Assembly (NCBI GenBank): GCA_025642075.2
Contig: JAODUO010000120.1
Coordinates: 227,501 to 291,500 of the forward strand
DNA length: 64,000 nt
Origin: Ridgeia piscesae
Lineage: Eukaryota > Annelida > Polychaeta > Sabellida > Siboglinidae
Reading direction: 5' to 3'
The translations under genes were made by a program, and so were the position numbers. How positions within the stretch are numbered: the stretch's first letter is position 1; every line of letters begins with the position of its first letter. Shown piece by piece: positions 1 through 11,960 of the stretch. The notes beneath the pieces were generated by a model. That model worked only from the letters and a program-made list of their open reading frames with translations. It did no database searches and was not told the origin of the DNA.

Positions 1-40
1 AAATAGTTGATATATTTATGTAGGTCTTATTTTATTTCAG

Positions 41-182
41 GTGTTCTTGTCGGCCATATACGGAGAGTTTTACCTGGTGGACCCATGGCAGGCTTGGTCG
101 ACGGGTACAGAGAGTCATACCAGTGTATACCAGCCATAAGATCGAACTTCTCTGCTCTCGGCGGAGAAAACATCTGGGATAA
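41..182 (+). CDS. P2X7-type C-terminal domain exon, copy 1 (partial, probably decayed)
   Basis: A TTTATTTCAG acceptor is followed by an open frame (second base of the exon starts the first codon) that ends at TAA 180-182. It reads YTESFTWWTHGRLGRR and then VQRVIPVYTSHKIE. This fits the Y-x-x-F-x-x-W-x-H-G-x-L-G-x-x-V-R-x-V-I-P pattern of the cysteine-rich intracellular domain of P2X7 receptors. That domain is widely copied into stand-alone invertebrate genes. The Cys expected after VIP is replaced by VY and the usual tail is absent, so this is a divergent or dead copy. A related exon lies at 6794-6934. The upstream part of the gene is outside the window. Family assignment is from remembered consensus, not a search. 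Confidence 0.5.
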
Positions 183-599
183 CACTCAGCACTTGTTGAC
201 TGCTGCCTTTGCGAATTATCAGTTGATTTGTACATAAACAGTTGGATTGACTATGAACAAATCGACTGACTCTTGACACCAGCAGATCGTGTTTCATTAG
301 CTTGGGCATATCTGTACCAAGGACTGCAATTCCGGCATGGACAGTGATTGCAGAGTTCTGACAAAGACGTAATTCACCATTCACGCTTTCTGTCTGCCAT
401 GGGCTGCAGGTAAACGTACAGCTGTAGTGTCTTCCGCAGTACTCATTACTTGCGTCTTGACCAGAAAATAGCCATGTTGTCAGGGTTCGCTAGGACATGG
501 CTGGATGTTCTTGCTAGAGCCATGGTTCCATACCTATAAATAAACAGGACATGCTGTACTCCTAAATATTGACTGTTTGAATTGAGTCCGTTTTTTTAT

Positions 600-830
600 G
601 AAAAAAAGATCATTCAATGTGGGCCAAATAAGCAGCATATATGTTACAATGCAATAGTGAACACTGTCCATTACTTTGGTGCAGTGTGTTGGACTGGCAA
701 TATCAACAAACAGGACAGGATTAGGCTAGATGCATTTATCAAGAAAGCAAATGGGACTGTAAGGATGGAAAGGGTCATGGATCATGGGCACAGTACAGAA
801 TATGTGTGGCAGATGACACACACTAACTAA
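600..830 (+). mobile_element. LINE reverse transcriptase C-terminal relic
   Basis: An open frame contains AVCWTGNINKQDRIRLDAF followed by IKKANGTV. This matches the conserved segment near the end of many animal LINE ORF2 proteins (VVCWGGN..., then a basic helix RLxxLIRKAGxVxG). No other domains of the element are recognisable on either side, so it is a short isolated relic. It lies between the two P2X7-type exons. Confidence 0.55.
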
Positions 831-1718
831 GATCTTAACATGACAGCTGAAGGACTGACAGGAGTGACAGATACTGAGCTGCATGCACTAGAAACGCATT
901 CATATTATTGCACAGTGCTTGTACAGACAGATAGATGATGATGCTGCTCCAGCTGCTGTCTTCATTGAATAGAGATGTGCGTATGTCCGTGTGGTGATAC
1001 ATATTACATAAAATAAGGTATGATAACTGATTGCATGATCACTTAGTGCTTATGCGCTGGAGTTGACTGGGCTCAGTCATGCAATTTCCTAATGTTGGTA
1101 AACGTGGTAATGAAGTTGCATTGTATTGTACATGACCACTTATTTGTAATCAGACACAATTGGTAAAATAATACTGCGTCTTACAAACATTTCATTCCAC
1201 TATGACATTTCTTTCACACAATGACCACAATAGCATTCATCGCTTCATTGTTTGTGTCATGTTGTATCTTATATTCAGTGGCTTGTTATCAAGTGTGGTT
1301 GTCTTCAATAAAAATTGGTGATAATGACATTTAAGTGCTTTAATTTCTATTATCCAACAAACACAAACGTTGGCACCTCAACATATTAAACGAACAGGAA
1401 TATCTATGACAATGTATAAATATTATTGTTAACTGGCAAAATGTCATATTGCCACATCACGCCAAAGTGCATGGTGGATCATCTGACTTACTTAACTATT
1501 GGATTAAATAATTTTTGAATTAGGTTAGTGCTTTAGGGTAGATAATTCCACTCTTATTGTGGTGGGGAAGAAACTGGTTCCAGGTGTTTGCTGAGTGTTT
1601 ACCTGAAGATCTAGTGTTGTATTGGATAGAGTGATCTTGTGGGATACCCACAAGTTCACGTTCCATCTAGTATATTATGCTAGTCTGTTAATGGGGTGTG
1701 TTAGTGTTTCTTTTGTTG
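831..1718. other. Noncoding stretch, nothing recognised
   Basis: AT-rich sequence with no coding-like frame, no element ends and no RNA gene that I can recognise. Confidence 0.4.
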
Positions 1719-1719
1719 G

Positions 1720-1720
1720 A

Positions 1721-1782
<62 letters not shown>
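1720..1782. repeat. (TA)n microsatellite
   Basis: Uninterrupted TA dinucleotide run of about 60 bases. Confidence 0.97.
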
Positions 1783-1785
<3 letters not shown>

Positions 1786-2188
1786 GAAATACTTACCGAT
1801 ATTGCAAATTTGAATTTTTACACTACATAAGTTATGTCTCATCATAGCTAATTATTCATCCTTTACTATAAGACTGTAACATGTCCTATTATCAATGTTG
1901 TATGAGTAAAAGAACTGAAAAGTTGGTCACTAGCACACAGTCACATAGTTTGTAATTGTTTCTCTCACTGAACAAATAACATGATTGAAAACAACATTCG
2001 TAATGCCAGTTTTTTTACGTTTGAAAAAAATATTTACTGAAACATATAGCAGTCATGTTGGCACTTTCCGAGTGGTCAAACCTGAAAAAGGAACTGCATA
2101 GCTACGAAAGGCAATACTTTTGAAAACTTAAGCGAGTGGCCATGAAAAGGAAGACACGGGAAGCTGAACTTATACTAAAATAGCAGAG

Positions 2189-2299
2189 ATGGTGTCAATT
2201 GGTGGCGGTGCCGAACCGATTTGTTGGTGCGGCGACAGGAGTTTGTCTGCTGTCATGAAATTACTGAAACTCGGCAACGCGCGGAGCATGTTGATGAAG
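2189..2299 (+). CDS. Possible first coding exon (37 codons), speculative
   Basis: ATG at 2189 opens a frame of 37 codons (containing AEPICWCGDR and MKLLKLGNARSM). It runs to a possible donor, AAG|GTAAAC, at 2299/2300. The segment is richer in GC and CpG than its surroundings. The phase-0 end matches the phase-0 start of the P2X7-type exon at 6794, which would give a short two-exon protein with the LINE inside its intron. A stronger-looking donor (GTAAGT at 2306) would break that phase. There is no homology support. Confidence 0.2.
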
Positions 2300-2828
2300 G
2301 TAAACAGTAAGTTGTCTATTATTGTTATTGCTTAAATATTATTATCCTGAAGTCCGGGCTGCGTAAGGATCGTATTATTATGACAAGCGAAATATGATCG
2401 CTTAGCTTGGGCAAACCGGGTCACCTCACTGACCTCAGGCTCAGGCTTGCCGCATTCAACTCTTAGTATGTGTCACTTTTTACGTTTTATGGTAATAACA
2501 CATTTGCTAAGGCTTGATAGGGTTTATCATTTAACATAAATTGTATTGACTAGTGCCAATGAAATTAAATGAACCAGGTCCCACAATTGTGTAGAAGTGT
2601 CCATTGTGAAAAAACCCATAGAATACCTTGCTGTTTTTTGCATCCCAGCAGGCGTTCACATCCATCACATTTGCAGTAACAGCTATATTGATTCATATAT
2701 CATGATCTAAATGCACCGCATACACAGCAGTGGCAGGCAGTTACGATTATTTTATTTGACCATAAGCTGCAGGTTATCTTCTCATCATTTTGCATGTGTC
2801 TTATGGAATCATATATAAACATAGATAA

Positions 2829-5800
2829 TTTAACAAGATTTAACAAGATTGCCACCTAGAGAATCAACTCTAGATGGCAGGTGGACAAGGAAGCCCTTTG
2901 GCTTATCGAGAGTCCAACCTATCTATCTAAATGTACCCCGCCCTTCTTAGGTATATGTCGATATTATTTTTAAACATATTAACACTACTAGCACCTACAC
3001 ATTCAGCCGATAATCTGTTCCATTCATTTGCTGTTCTTTGTGCAAATGAACATTTTCTAATATCTAGTCTACACTGCTTCTTTGCTAATGTAATTCCATG
3101 TCCTCTAGTCCTTCTCTTTTCCTTAACCGAGAAAAAATATTTCTGTCAATATTTTCATACCCATTCAATGTTTTAAACACTTCTATCTGATCTCCTCTCA
3201 GTCTCTTGGTTTCTATTGTTGTTAATCCACATTCTTTTAGACGCATTTCATAACTAATATTCCTGAGTTTTTGTATCATTTTGATTGCTCTCCTTTGTAC
3301 TCTTTCTAGTATATTAATATCCTTCTTACGAAATGGCCTCACTGCCTGTATGCAATATTCTAAATGAGGCCTAACTATTGTTTTGTACAACTGTATTATT
3401 AGTTGTTTTTCCTTGTACACTATATTTCGCCTAATTAATCCAAGAATTTGGTTTCCCTTCGCTGCTGCAATTCCACACTGCTCTGATACCTTCATATCAG
3501 CACTAATAGTTAACCCTAAGTCCTTTTCCTTTACGGTAGTATTCAGTACAGTATCATCCATTGTATAGTGTGCGTCTTCATTCCCATGTCCTGAATGGAG
3601 GCACTTACACTTCCCATAATTAAACAGCATTTGCCACTTCTCAGACCATTCGAACAACTTATTCAGATCATCTTATAATTGCTGTTTATCTGCGTCACTT
3701 TACAATTTACTAAACACATTTGTGTCGTCCGCGAACTTCTACACCTTGATTGTTATATCGTCATCCAAATCATTGATATATATTAAGAATAAAATAGGTC
3801 CCAATACTGATCCCTGCGGTACTCCACTCAAAACCGATTTCCAGTTTGAAACCTCCCCATCAACTATTACTCTTTGTCTTCTATCAATAAGCCATTTTTC
3901 TATCCAGTTAATCATACCATTTCCTATGCCATGGGCCTTTAGTTTAAGTAGTAATCTTTGATGTGGCACTTTGTCAAAGGCTTTTTTTAATCTAAGTATA
4001 TCATATCTATTCCCTCATCTACCCACTTTGGGACATTTTCCAAAAAATAAGACATTTGTTAAGCATGACCTCGCTTTTAGAAACACATGTTGAGATGGGT
4101 TAATCAAGTTAATTTTAACAAGAAAGTCAACCAAGTGAACTTTAATTAGTGTTTCTAATAGTTTGCAAATCACCGATGTTAAACTCACTGGTGTATAGTT
4201 CTCTGACTTGCTTCTTTCCATTCTAACGGAACTACTCCCTCCTCTAATGACAAATTGAACACTGTTGCAAGCGGTATGCTAATTTGTTATAAAATTTCCA
4301 GTAGTCATTTGGGAGAAATCCCATCCACTCCAGGTGACTTATTATCCTTCATATCCCTTATTTTCTACGCTACCATGTTTGGTGTTATAATTAGTTGTCC
4401 TAAATAGTCTGACTCTCTCCCTTCGAATTTAGTCTCTATTACTGGTAATGCACTAATATATTTCCTGGTAAACACCGAACTAAAGTATTCATTTAGGTTT
4501 TCTGCCATTAAGAATCCCTCTGTTATTATGTTTCCATCACTACCTTCTAGAGAACCGACCTTATCCTGAACTTTCTGTTTACTTCGAACATACGCATAAA
4601 CACTCTTGCTGTCATGTTTTATATTAAAGGCTATTTTTTTTCATAGCTTCTCTTTGAATTTCACATTTCAGCTGTAGCTTAGTTAAGTGCTTCTTTATAA
4701 ATGGCATAGTCTTCTTCACTTCCATTATGTCTATATGTCTTCCACATCATATGCTTGTACTTGATTTTTCTAAAGGCTTCTTTCGATAAGTGTTTCTTTT
4801 TTACCGTTTCCCTTGTTTTTTTCAAGGGAACACATTTTTCGACAATGCAGCCAATTTCACCCCTAATAGTCCAGCATTCTGTTGCTGTCTTATTCTCCTT
4901 TGTGTTATTCCAGTCTATCTGTGCAAAACATTTTCTCATATCCTTATATCTTCCTTTGTGAAAACTGTTCCTGTACCGTATTTTTCGTTTCCGTTTTCCT
5001 TTTACTTTGATGATAAAATATATCTAGTTGTGGTCACTACACCCCAGTGGCTCACATATTTGACATTATCAACAAATTCCTTCTGTGAGCTCAAAACTAT
5101 GTCCAACACGTTCTCACCCCTGGTTGGTTCTAACACATGTTGATTAAGGAAACTATCTTGTACTAAATTTAAAAACTCTTGATCCTCTCTCCCGGTACTC
5201 TGTAGAGATGTCCACTGTATATGCCCATGGTTAAAATCCCCCATAATAATACAGTCCCGTTTACTCACTTCCTTTATAGCGTTTTGTACTTTCTCATTCT
5301 CGTCTGTGCGTATGTTTGAACTTCGATAAACTAACCCAACAGTTAATGTTGAGTTTCCTGTAACTATGTTACACCAGACAGCTTCTTCACATTCTGCTTC
5401 TTTTTCTAATTTTATTTCGTAAGCGTGGATTGATTCTTTAATATATAAAATAACGCCACCTCCCCTTCTCCCTAATCTATCTTTCCTAAACATGACATAT
5501 TCTGTCATTCCTAATTCGGCATCAGATATATCGGTGGTGGCCCAAGATTCAGTTATAGCTATTATGTGAGGGTCAATATCTTCTACCATAATGGTTAGTT
5601 CATTTCTTTTGTTTACTATGCTCCTTGCATTTAAACAAACACATTTATAACCAAATCTTGTAGAGTTTTCCAGGCTGTTCTTTGCTGATTTCTTTGTGCT
5701 GTCTTTATCTATGCCTCTAGTATTTGGCTTCTCTTCTTCTATGATGCAGGTTCTCTTCTTAATTGTGTTACAAATGCGGTATGTTACGCAAATGGTTTAA

Positions 5801-6390
5801 AGTGTAAGGTTAGGTGTTTTATTCCGGAATTGTGTAATATACTACAAAAGAGTGAAAGACAATGCGAATACAATACATACTAGTCATGGTTGGCAGCAGA
5901 GTCAAGGCGCTACCAGCAAATATAGGTATACGATATTTTAATAGAAACCATACAACTTCAATCACTGGGCGCTACTAACCACTGGTGTTGGTAAACCTTT
6001 CTTTTGCTGTCCTTATATGTGCCTCCAGTATTTGGCTTCTCTGTGAATCCCCCTGAGAATATAGTTTAAATAGTTGCAACCTGTCCCACTGTCCATAGAT
6101 CGAAGCAGGTTCTCAGAGAAAACTGCTGCGCTCTTTCCGCTTAGACGGAGGCCATCTCTCACGTACATGTCTTCTTCCCCAACAAAGTATCCCCAGATAT
6201 CTAAGAATCCAACTCCTTCTTCACACATTTTGTGCAATGACAACAGCATTTTGAAAATGGGGCAAGAGACTCTGAACTCCTTTGGAATATGTAGTGAATT
6301 TGTAATTATGAGCGAAACATGCATAGTAACTGCTATTTCACCATAATAATCTAATTGACATTTTCTCTGGTTATCCATATGAGATGACAC
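2829..6390 (-). mobile_element. CR1-like LINE, copy A (near full-length, dead)
   Basis: On the - strand the order is: SGNH/esterase-like ORF end (6013-6390); a spacer shared with copy B (5760-5995); apurinic endonuclease (about 5000-5640, with ITESWA, RRGGGVILY, VYRS, GDFN and LDIVLS); reverse transcriptase pieces (4679-4939, 4015-4221, 3739-3969, the last with GVPQGSVLGPILF); and an RT C-terminus at 3085-3657. The EPLGCSDHN block of the endonuclease is present only in another frame, so there is a frameshift. A TAG stop precedes KFADDT near 3745. The 3' end is a short tandem tail (aacaagattt repeats on the + strand, 2829-2850), typical of CR1/L2 elements. Copies B (31623-34780) and C (48306-48948) share this tail. 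Multiple stops and frameshifts make it non-functional. Confidence 0.9.
6013..6390 (-). pseudogene. SGNH/esterase-like ORF end at the 5' side of LINE copy A
   Basis: The frame contains GVGFLDIWGYFVG, MYVRDGLRLSG and a terminal TGCNYLNYI. This resembles the C-terminus of the SGNH-hydrolase-like ORF found upstream of the reverse transcriptase in CR1-group LINEs, where D-G-x-H-L-S-x-x-G carries the catalytic Asp and His. Here the expected His of DGLHL reads Arg (DGLRL), so a key residue appears lost. The N-terminal GDS nucleophile block is not found, and the first ~60 residues of the frame do not look like the family. Copy B lacks this part. Confidence 0.5.
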
Positions 6391-6793
6391 CCAAATATGT
6401 GAATGCAGGGACTGGAGTTGTCATTAGAGGTTTTAGTCAATATGTTTATGTTTGGCAGCTTTCAGAATGGTTCAATCAACTTAATCAACATGTCTTGTGC
6501 TTAGTAGCAATACCCTAATTTATTTTTATTATTCCAAATTATAGAAATAGATCCGTCAATGGTTTCTGATATATGAGAGCTAATGGCACATATATAAAAC
6601 TGCATAATGTCAACATTAGATGCAATTTGCTATAATACAGCCACACAATTTGTTTCTGTTTTTCTTAAAAAGCACCACATGTTTGAAATAGGGTGTGTCT
6701 TTAATGATATATTCTAAATTAAAACGATCATTAATTCATTTTCATCTTATTTACAATGTCATATGTATATTTATATGAACACGTTTATTTCAG

Positions 6794-6934
6794 GTTGTTC
6801 AGGTGGGCTGCCTATTGGCAGTTTACAGGTGGGTTCACTGCAAGTTGGTCCGGAGTGTTCGTCGAGTACTGCCAGCATGCGCCAGCCACCTAATCAGGAC
6901 AATGTTCCCTGTCCTCGCTTGGAGAGCAGCATGA
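6794..6934 (+). CDS. P2X7-type C-terminal domain exon, copy 2
   Basis: A TTTATTTCAG acceptor precedes an in-phase frame of 46 codons ending at TGA 6932-6934. It contains YRWVHCKLVRSVRRVLPAC and then ASHLIRTMFP. This matches the P2X7-type cysteine-rich domain pattern (Y-R-x-x-x-H-x-x-L-x-R-x-V-R-R-V-L-P-x-C-x-x-x-x-I-R-x-x-F-P). Unlike copy 1 it keeps the Cys after the VLP motif. The two copies align through VIP/VLP and H-K-I/H-L-I and stop at nearly the same place, so they are probably a duplicated last exon. The role of such short proteins is unknown; in P2X7 the domain is a cytosolic zinc- and nucleotide-binding ballast. Confidence 0.5.
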   Translation, partial: VVQVGCLLAVYRWVHCKLVRSVRRVLPACASHLIRTMFPVLAWRAA

Positions 6935-6939
6935 GGGAT

Positions 6940-9140
6940 ATCACTTTGCTCTCGAAGACTTGACTAATGTACAAAACGATTGAGCCGTGCAGCCCTCAAA
7001 CCTTCCTTACTCGGTTTTGGCACATTTTCCCCGATCACAGCAACTCCTGTTGGATTAGTGGCAGTGTAACTTTTCCCATCACCACATGGATTATGTGGCT
7101 CATCAGCATGGGTAGACGGTTATGTCGGACTTGTGTTCTGTTGCGCAACCTCCAGTTTAATCATTGTTTCTCGAAGATGACATATGTGTTAACAGGGATG
7201 TATGGGACAGGACGTTGCCGGTAGTTCCACGCAACAGCAGATAACATCAATCGTGATTTCATTCCTACAATGAATATAGTGCTTGCATTAACTGATTAGT
7301 GTTTAGACAACTTCGAAACGCTTTTCTACATGATTATAAACATGTACTCATGTTTGGAAATTTCATTTGATAATCATGTAAGAAGTCATTGTTAAGTAAC
7401 CAAACATTAGCCAAATTAGTGATAAGATAAATAACAACACATTGACCAGGAATACCACTATCACATTCCACTCCCAAATATCACTTGTTCTAAACTGAAT
7501 GTTTCACTTTGTATCCAATGTATATACAGTGACTGTATTTTTATGTATTTTTTATATTATATTTTAATACATTCGGGGATAATGACATGTGTTATTTAAT
7601 TTATTTTATCAAAGACAGAGAAGTTATTAATTACACAAGTAGCTGTATTCATAAGTGCACAAAGTAACTGATTACAGCTGTGTTTGGTCCCCCATGACAC
7701 AGTTACTAGGAGTTCATTCAAATGCCACCCCTCTATTATCTTAAAAATATGAAGCAATACTGCCATTACTATGTGCTACTTTATACAGCTTGGTGCAGTG
7801 TGAAGAGAAACAAGCAAGAATTCAAATGCAACTTATCGAAAAAGTACCCTTGTAGATATGACTGCTGTCATACCTTCATAGAAGTGCTGTCTCTTGAGGC
7901 AGGAAACTCTGATACACCTCCACCTGTCCAGTATGACAGAATTTAGTGAGCTGGAGAATGGCTCCCAGAAAGTGCCGTGCTGTGATGACTGACTACAGCA
8001 GGGCATTGAATGCTGCTGAACCTTGCTCCAGTTACATTATCGTATCTTCTTCCTCAACAATTGCAGCATGTGTACATGAGTGAAACTGGACATTCCCTGT
8101 GGATGCCACAGTGTGATGCAGGAGTGACAACCACCGTTCTCTGTAACCAACAACAAAGGAACGTGACATAATTCATTGCATCATCACCTAAATGGCATTT
8201 CCTCTGGTTATTCACATGGGATTACCAGAAAGTGAGAAACACAGCCATATTGTGAGAATGCAACAGACAATATCGATCAAGTGTATGAATTTTTACTCTA
8301 TAATTATCTAGAATATAAATTACCTTTTTTCAATTTTTTCAATTTCACAACTTGCAGATAAAATGAGTAGTTTAAACGAAGATATAGCTTAAAACATGCA
8401 TGCAGCAACTGTCCATGGATTTCACACAATCATTGAATTCCACCAGCCATTAAACAGTCATAAATACTGCTACTCGAACTTTTGAAGGTGAATCTAATTT
8501 TGAAGGTGAGGTGTCAAAGTGCAAGAAGAAATTTGATAAAAGTATGATAAATATAGTAAGATGTAGCTCATGTGTAGCTCATAATTGGAAACTAACCGAA
8601 AAATGCAACTAACCAAACTTTGTAAAAACTTAATTTTTAAATACATACTGGCTGAATTTCTAGTGTTCAGCATCATAACATTTTCATTGTTTCTTAGCAC
8701 ATATCTGAACACACTGATCATAAGCTTTACTAGCTGTATTAATCAATGTCACCTTACTCTGATATAGCCTAGATTCACATCGATGGAAATAAATGTCTAT
8801 GACTATGATTCGGTTACCGAATTTACGAAGAAGTGCCAATGACAATCCCAGGCCTGATCGGGTTGCAGCAGACTTAAAACACATCTATACGCTTCGTATG
8901 AAATTGATTCTTTATGTGTAATTTAATATTGCTATAATGTAGCTCCTCTGCAAGTATGAAGACATAATAATATATTGAATAAGGTATATTTATGAGCGCC
9001 GGAACGTCGAGGGCCGATGTCAGAAGATGGCGGCTTAGTTATGGCTGTTCCACTCATTGAACATACTCCCGCACCTAACCAGCTTGGTGCCTGACAAGTA
9101 AGCATGTTATTAGGATTTTGTAGTACAAAAATTGAAATAT
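6940..9140. other. Noncoding stretch with short uncharacterised frames
   Basis: No domain is recognised. A 74-codon + frame at 7722-7946 (rich in Tyr, Cys and Lys) has no family resemblance and no clear splice sites. About 70 bp near 8190-8260 resembles 6340-6420, so a little duplicated sequence is present. Confidence 0.35.
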
Positions 9141-9146
9141 AGAATA

Positions 9147-9150
<4 letters not shown>

Positions 9151-9177
<27 letters not shown>
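9151..9177. repeat. (TA)n microsatellite
   Basis: Short TA run in noncoding sequence. Confidence 0.9.
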
Positions 9178-9181
<4 letters not shown>

Positions 9182-9659
9182 TTTTGTAATTAATAAAACC
9201 CATTTAGTCGGGGTGCACGGGGGTCGAAGTGGACACATCGTGCTATTTTTGGTTGCCCTGTTGTTTTCTAAACTTTAAACCTTTCTTAATCCTGGGGCGA
9301 CCTGCGGTGTACCTCACTCCTAAAATTGCATTTACATTCAGGTCGATGTCGTCTCTCAATGGCCACGTTGCATTTATTTCTCTTTCCACGTCTTCACGGT
9401 AACTCTATAGCAAAAAACTTAAGTGTAGTAACACAAAATCAGGAATGACAAGCACTAATATTTATGGCAATATCATACTGATTCGTTAATTTTTTAGGAA
9501 GCCACGTACAAAACATTCAACAATATATCGAAAAGTCAGTTCGGTTTCGCAGTTGACACACACAAAAGGAGTTATAGTTACCTTGATATGTATTCAATAT
9601 ATTTATGTAATATATCAAAATTATGTAAGTAGTATAGATGTGTAGTTGGTTGTGCATTT

Positions 9660-9930
9660 GAGGAGTCATCATCCGCCATTTCTGGACACGTAACTTCCGG
9701 TTCCGGTCACGAGACTTGATGACGTCACATCCGGTTTAGTTTCCCGCTGATTGGTTGATATCCACATTCGGTTGACTTTCTCGATCGGTGATTGGTTGAT
9801 GAAGATCACGTGCTTTGATGACGTCACTTCCGGTTGACTTTCTCCCATGGCGGATCATGACCCCCTTAAAAGCGTAACTAACTGCATACCGGTTTACTTT
9901 CTCGATCGATGATTGGTTGATATCTATATC
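9660..9930. promoter_or_regulatory. Cluster of CRE, CCAAT, ETS and E-box motifs (candidate promoter)
   Basis: Two perfect CRE palindromes TGACGTCA (9720-9727, 9819-9826) lie within 270 bp. With them are three inverted CCAAT boxes (ATTGG near 9750, 9791 and 9912), several ACTTCCGG-type ETS sites and a CACGTG E-box (9807-9812). The block is richer in CpG than its flanks. It is built of imperfect internal repeats (GATTGGTTGATATC...CGGTT), so it may be a repeat-derived regulatory block rather than a host promoter. No convincing first exon is seen on either side. Confidence 0.35.
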
Positions 9931-9959
9931 CGGTTTATTTTACACCTGTGTTTTTATCG

Positions 9960-11080
9960 AGTGGCGTCATGTGGCGATTAACTCTGTATTACAAATCGTG
10001 GTAGAATGGTTAGCGTGTACTGCGGCGATGTATGTATGTATGGTGGGAAGAGTTCTCGATCGATCGATGATTTGTTGAACCACTGTTTCAGTTCAAGCGT
10101 ATGGGGAACAGTGTGGCATATTGTTGTCGAGATATCGTTGTAAACCGATGTAAGGCATTTTAGCGAACCGCTTGGCTCTCTGTTATGACAACTGAAGCAG
10201 CAGGCGACTTTATGACATATTACTTTTTCAAAGTGCAGATAGAAGCTGAGTTTGAGATTGGTTGCATGGACCAAGTTGGGCGCGTTCATGGTGTCGGTGA
10301 TTTAGCTACATTTTCCCACTTTAAGACCACTTTCTGAATAAACCACTAATGTGAATAATTTGATTGTATATGCAAATGGTTAGTTTGTGTAAACTGTTTA
10401 GGTGCACCAAACCGTTGCCTTTTTTGCTCTTTAACGTTTTCGTTGTTTTGCGCTTGGTCAAGAGGCATGCTCGAGGTGTCTCGTTTCGTCTCTGCGAACA
10501 CCCGGTGGTTTTTGAGTTCAAATGGAATGTCCCTTATGTGAGCATGTAGCCAGCGGGCGTAGTCCGTGAGGTCAAGAGCAAAACACCACCAGGGTAACGG
10601 TGCCTCCAGGACATGTATGTAGAGAGAAAAGTTCCTTTCTCTGTGTGATCAGACAAAGATGAAGACCAACAGTTGAATATGTAGGATTTCATCCCAGAAC
10701 TCCAACGTTGGACTATTCTGGATTATCCGATCTTTTCAGTGTTCACACGTTGTGTCTTAGTCTGCTGCGTTGCACAGTGTGTTGAAGACATGACGTAATC
10801 TGATGTGCGTGACGTGTCCTGGTCTGGTGTGCTACTTTGAGAAATGAATCTGCTTCCCCTCTATGCTGCACACCACCCGGACCCATCGAGCAGATCCCTA
10901 ACTATCCTCCACAGAGCCATATACGTATGCAGACCTCCCAGTACGATTGTGTACTGGAATTCACCAAGAGTCTGTGGCAACTTCCACTGTGCATATATTG
11001 AGGAACTACAAATGTTTGTTTAAAAACATAAAAAGTATGTTTCTTCTGGGCCTAGTGCAAGCTTGAAAAGACAAATTCCT
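9960..11080. other. Noncoding stretch, nothing recognised
   Basis: Open frames on both strands (- strand 9978-10289, for example) show no family resemblance. No splice-bounded exon was found. Confidence 0.35.
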
Positions 11081-11084
11081 GATA

Positions 11085-11960
11085 AACAACTTTTTAACTT
11101 CGATCTTTAGCTGACCTTGACCTTTAAATCGGGGCAGCCATAACTCAGAAGTTGTATATGCCCTCAAGGTATCTGTGTGCAAACTTTTTTGTTTGTTTTG
11201 GGACCTTTATAAAAATGGCTCTGATAAAGAATAACGATATTTATATATTTGCTCATTTGTCGGCCATTTTGAATTCATGCAAATTAGATAGTCTTCTCAT
11301 GGAAAGCTGTGGATCAATAAATAAATAATGTTTTGAAAACAGAGTACCAGTGTCTCCAGGACATAGTTGCTTTAGATAGACAAGAGATGACACCGGACTT
11401 TGTGAGAATTAAGAATTAAGGAATTGATTAGCAATGGAGGTGTGCATAAATTAGTTAATTAACTGAGTAAATATGTCTGTTTTTATGAATGTAGATGTGC
11501 ACTACGTATCGGTACGGAATGTTATAGTACACGCGTGCAGCTACGTGTGCACATTGAAATTACAATAATTAGTTTTGAGCATATTGGCAGCCATTTTGAA
11601 TGTATGCAAATTGTAAAAAGCACAAAATATAAAAAGAGTTTTGCAGTCATAAACGTCTCCTGTAACCTTCCAAAACACAAACATTGGTATAGTGTTAGAT
11701 GATAACATTGGAGTTACTTCGTCTGACCTTGACCTTTAAATCTGGGCAGCCCCATCTCAGAAGTTATATATATATATATATCCGTATGGTATCTGTTTGC
11801 ATAAAACTTGTTTCGGAACCTTTGTGAAAATTGCTCTGATAAAGAATAACGATATTTATATATTTGCTAATTTGTCGGCCATTTTAGATTTATGCAAATT
11901 AGATAATCGTCCCGTGGAAAGATGTGGGTCCGTAAATAAAAGAGCTTTTGAAAACATTTA
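11085..11960 (+). repeat. Tandem duplication with about 612-bp period
   Basis: Two copies of a roughly 250-bp block start with CTGACCTTGACCTTTAAAT at 11111 and 11723. Both also contain CTCTGATAAAGAATAACGAT and TTGTCGGCCATTTT. The interval between the starts is 612 bp. A degenerate third fragment (ATTGGCAGCCATTTTGAAT) lies near 11582. No coding content. Confidence 0.8.

Noticed and set aside
10321..10549. Overlapping 60-66-codon frames on both strands
   Set aside because: No motif, no splice sites and no codon pattern; both strands are equally open.
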